Below, in pieces: positions 62,005 through 64,000 of a stretch of 64,000 nt of DNA; the stretch's first letter is position 1, and every line of letters starts with the position of its first letter. This DNA comes from Halocaridina rubra. Taxonomy: Eukaryota; Arthropoda; Malacostraca; Decapoda; Atyidae. A program made the translations under genes and the position numbers. The stretch is from positions 218,501-282,500 of the forward strand of contig JAXCGZ010005664.1 in the NCBI GenBank assembly GCA_037179515.1, given 5' to 3'. The notes beneath the pieces were generated by a model. It searched no databases and was not told the origin of the DNA. It worked only from the letters and a program-made list of their open reading frames with translations.

Positions 62005-62300
62005 TGTGAGCACAGCAGATGAGTATACAGCTATCATCACAGCTGTATTCATATTTATCAAGTTAATGGCTTTATCTATTTACTTGGTTATATTGAAGGA
62101 TTATACTGAATTTAAACAAAAATACCAAACACAGCGGTAAATAAGATTTTATACGAAATACACACGAGTACACAGCTAGAAGCACAGTTGTAGTCGTATT
62201 TATCAAATTAATGGTTTTATTTATTTATTTGTTTATATATTTGGTTATATTGAATTTAAAAAAAAGATACCAAAGCATAGCCGTGAATACAATTCTCTTT
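62005..62300 (+). repeat. Tandem duplication in the Tigger 5' region, period about 145 bp
   Basis: About 62018-62160 and 62165-62300 share GAGTA(T/C)ACAGCTA, GTATTCATATTTATCAA-like and TTGGTTATATTGAA blocks. The second unit has a TTTA expansion. Confidence 0.75.
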
Positions 62301-62462
62301 GAAAAAAGTTGTTGAGTGTAGTTTAAGAATACGATGTCACGAGGTATTAGAAAAAGAAGAAAAAGAAGAACAACCGATCAGATTTTTCCCGCCCACCATA
62401 TTGTACCTCATGTTTTCTCCGCTCTCTTGTTTAACTCGTGGTCACCCGTTACTGACATTACT

Positions 62463-63806
62463 ATGTCTCCCAAACGTGTTGGTGATAGTTCTGATGGCAT
62501 GGATATTAAAACTGAAATAGCAAACCATGCTGAAAAGGGAGAAACTTCTACGAACTGTTGCCGCAATCTCAGATTAGCATGTACAATCGTGCCCACGATC
62601 ATCAAAGACAAAGATCGCATCCATGACCACGTGAAAGATTCGACTCATATGATGTCCACCATGATCACTGGGCAGTGTAGTCGCCTTATGGTCGAGATGG
62701 AGAGATTGCTAGTGCTTTGGCGTGAAGACCATAATCAATGGTGCATCCTGGTGAGCCTCATGATAATACAGGAAAAGGCTAAAATATTGTTCGAAGACTT
62801 GAAAAGAGAAAAGGGGGAAGGGAGTGCAGATGAAGAGTTTGTGGCTAGTAGAGGTTGGTTTAATCATTTTTAGGCATATGCTAATTTGCATAACATAAAA
62901 GTGCAAGGTGAAGCTGCTAGTGGTGATGAAGAAGCAGCAAAAATATTTCCAACTGCATTGGCTGAGATAATAAGGGAGGGGGCTACTGTGCCAAACAGGC
63001 ATTTAACGTGGATGAGACTGGCTTATTATGGAAGCGTATGCCTAGTCGTCAATACATCGCCAAGGAGGAGAAGACAGCACCAGGCCATAATGGTAGCAAG
63101 GAGAGACTGACTTTGCTTTTGGGGGCTAATGCTGCTGGAGGCTGTACGTTGAAGCCCTAGTTGGTTTATTTGGCAGAAAACCCAAGGGCACTCAAGGGCG
63201 TTAGGAAGGGTCAACTGTCAGTCATCTGGAAGTCAAACAAGGCTTGGATAATCCTTTAAATGTTTGAGGACTGGTTCAGCAACCATTTTGTACCTGAAGC
63301 GGAGAGACTCTGTGCTTCCTAGTGTCTGCTCTTTAAGGTGTTGCTAATCCAGGACAGTGCCCATGGTCACCCTGCCCATTTGGATGATTTTCATCCTAAT
63401 GTAAAGGTGGTTTACCTTTCTCCTAATACCACTTCCCCGTTACAGCCAATGGATCAGGGGGCCATTGCCTCTTTCAAGGCCTACTACCTCAGAAAGAACA
63501 CTCACTATGGCTCTCAGGGCAACTGAGAAGCTTGCGAACTTCTGGAGGCCGTACAATATTCTTCATGGTGTAAAGAATACTGCTGATGCTTGGGAGGAAA
63601 TGATGCAACCAAACTTGAATGGGGTATGGATAAAAGCATGCCCCTATTTTGTGAATGACTTTCGAGGACTTGAGGAGACAATTAAGGCTGTAACCAAGAA
63701 CGTAGTTGCCATGGTTAAGGAGCTCAAGTTGGAGGTGGAGGTTGATGATTTAAAAGTGCTTCTGGAATCTCATGGCGAGAAGTTATCTGCAGAGGGCCTC
63801 ATTTAA
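62463..63806 (+). pseudogene. Tigger transposase, broken
   Basis: Cuts and pastes the element; DDE/D family related to CENP-B. Met at MSPKRVGDSS. N-terminal DNA-binding helix-turn-helix region (62463-62700), then a CENP-B-type domain (VSLMIIQEKAKILFEDLKRE, EEFVASRGWFNHF), stop at 62871. Catalytic core: [15 protein letters not shown] (Asp codon 63011), LLIQDSAHGHP (Asp 63353), LQPMDQG (Asp 63452), the last two 33 codons apart as in Tigger. C-terminal helix region at 63495-63806. Several stops and frameshifts (about 62871, 63160, 63262, 63320, 63525) break it. Confidence 0.88.
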
Positions 63807-63880
63807 CTGGAGAAGCAAATAATTGAAGAGAAGGAAGAACTACCAAGTTCAGAGCCCAAGAGATTCACAACCAGGGAATT

Positions 63881-63940
63881 GAAGGAAACGTTTGTCCTGG
63901 CAAAGTAACTAAAGGAAACGTTTGTCCTGGCAAAAGGAAT
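63881..63940 (+). repeat. Short tandem duplication near the Tigger 3' part
   Basis: AAGGAAACGTTTGTCCTGGC occurs twice about 32 bp apart, in the tail following the transposase frame. Confidence 0.8.
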
Positions 63941-64000
63941 TGCTGGCAAAGTTCGAGGCTCAGGATTCCAATATTGCCAGGTACACTAAGGTCGAGATAG

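Larger units (their letters stand above)
61887..64000 (+). mobile_element. Tigger (pogo/Tc1-mariner) DNA transposon, decayed, runs off the window
   Basis: Left end CAGGAGGTCCTCGTAAAACG directly after TA (61885-61886), the target of this superfamily, and of the form Tigger ends take. A ~400-bp 5' region contains a tandem duplication, then a transposase pseudogene. The right end is outside the window. It sits in the SLC6 intron after exon 3, same strand as the gene. Confidence 0.88.

Overview
This window is animal nuclear DNA and almost entirely accessory. Signs of a eukaryotic genome are spliced exons of an SLC6 transporter, long (TA)n, (TG)n and (GA)n microsatellites, tRNA-derived SINEs, several non-LTR retrotransposon families, two LTR retroelements and a Tigger/pogo DNA transposon. 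The repeat style and transposon types fit an arthropod, most likely a decapod crustacean; that assignment is an inference from style, not a database match.

One non-LTR retrotransposon family dominates, called LINE-A here (CR1/L2-like by domain order and 3' end). About twenty copies or fragments cover roughly two thirds of the window, almost all on the minus strand, so each 3' end lies at its left. The element reads: ORF1 (long coiled coil, then a basic nucleic-acid-binding-like domain), ORF2 (APE-type endonuclease, then reverse transcriptase), a 3' hairpin, and a tail made of one to three copies of a 14-bp unit (CACAATTAGGTAAT), often running into (CA/TG)n. The best ORF2 is an uninterrupted 940-codon frame at 55728-58550. 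ORF2 has no AUG before the endonuclease core and lies in the -1 frame of ORF1; a canonical slippery heptamer, A AAT TTT in the ORF1 frame, sits inside the 94-nt overlap.

Layout: 1-2115, unique sequence, a duplicated tRNA-like unit and (TA)n. 2116-12906, head-to-tail LINE-A copies. 12907-19587, a 6.7-kb LTR retroelement without recognisable pol. 19588-34530, LINE-A copies, including one on the plus strand (21966-25768) nested in an older copy, and a fragment of an RNase-H-bearing LINE (29008-29945). 34531-40070, an old LINE-A copy split by a plus-strand Jockey-like LINE (36335-39754). 40097-44928, a decayed Ty3/Gypsy-type element with both LTRs, interrupted by a SINE. 45451-49548, old LINE-A copies, one split by another SINE. 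49613-58889, a local cluster of young LINE-A copies in tandem, sharing a diagnostic variant. 58890-64000, the only host gene: three exons of an SLC6 transporter, with a decayed Tigger element in the following intron that runs off the window.

The most interesting patterns are the predicted ORF1/ORF2 frameshift, the four LINE-A arrays in which several units end at the same internal breakpoint before one longer copy, tail-only traces of LINE-A, and a 140-bp GC-rich patch replacing part of one copy.
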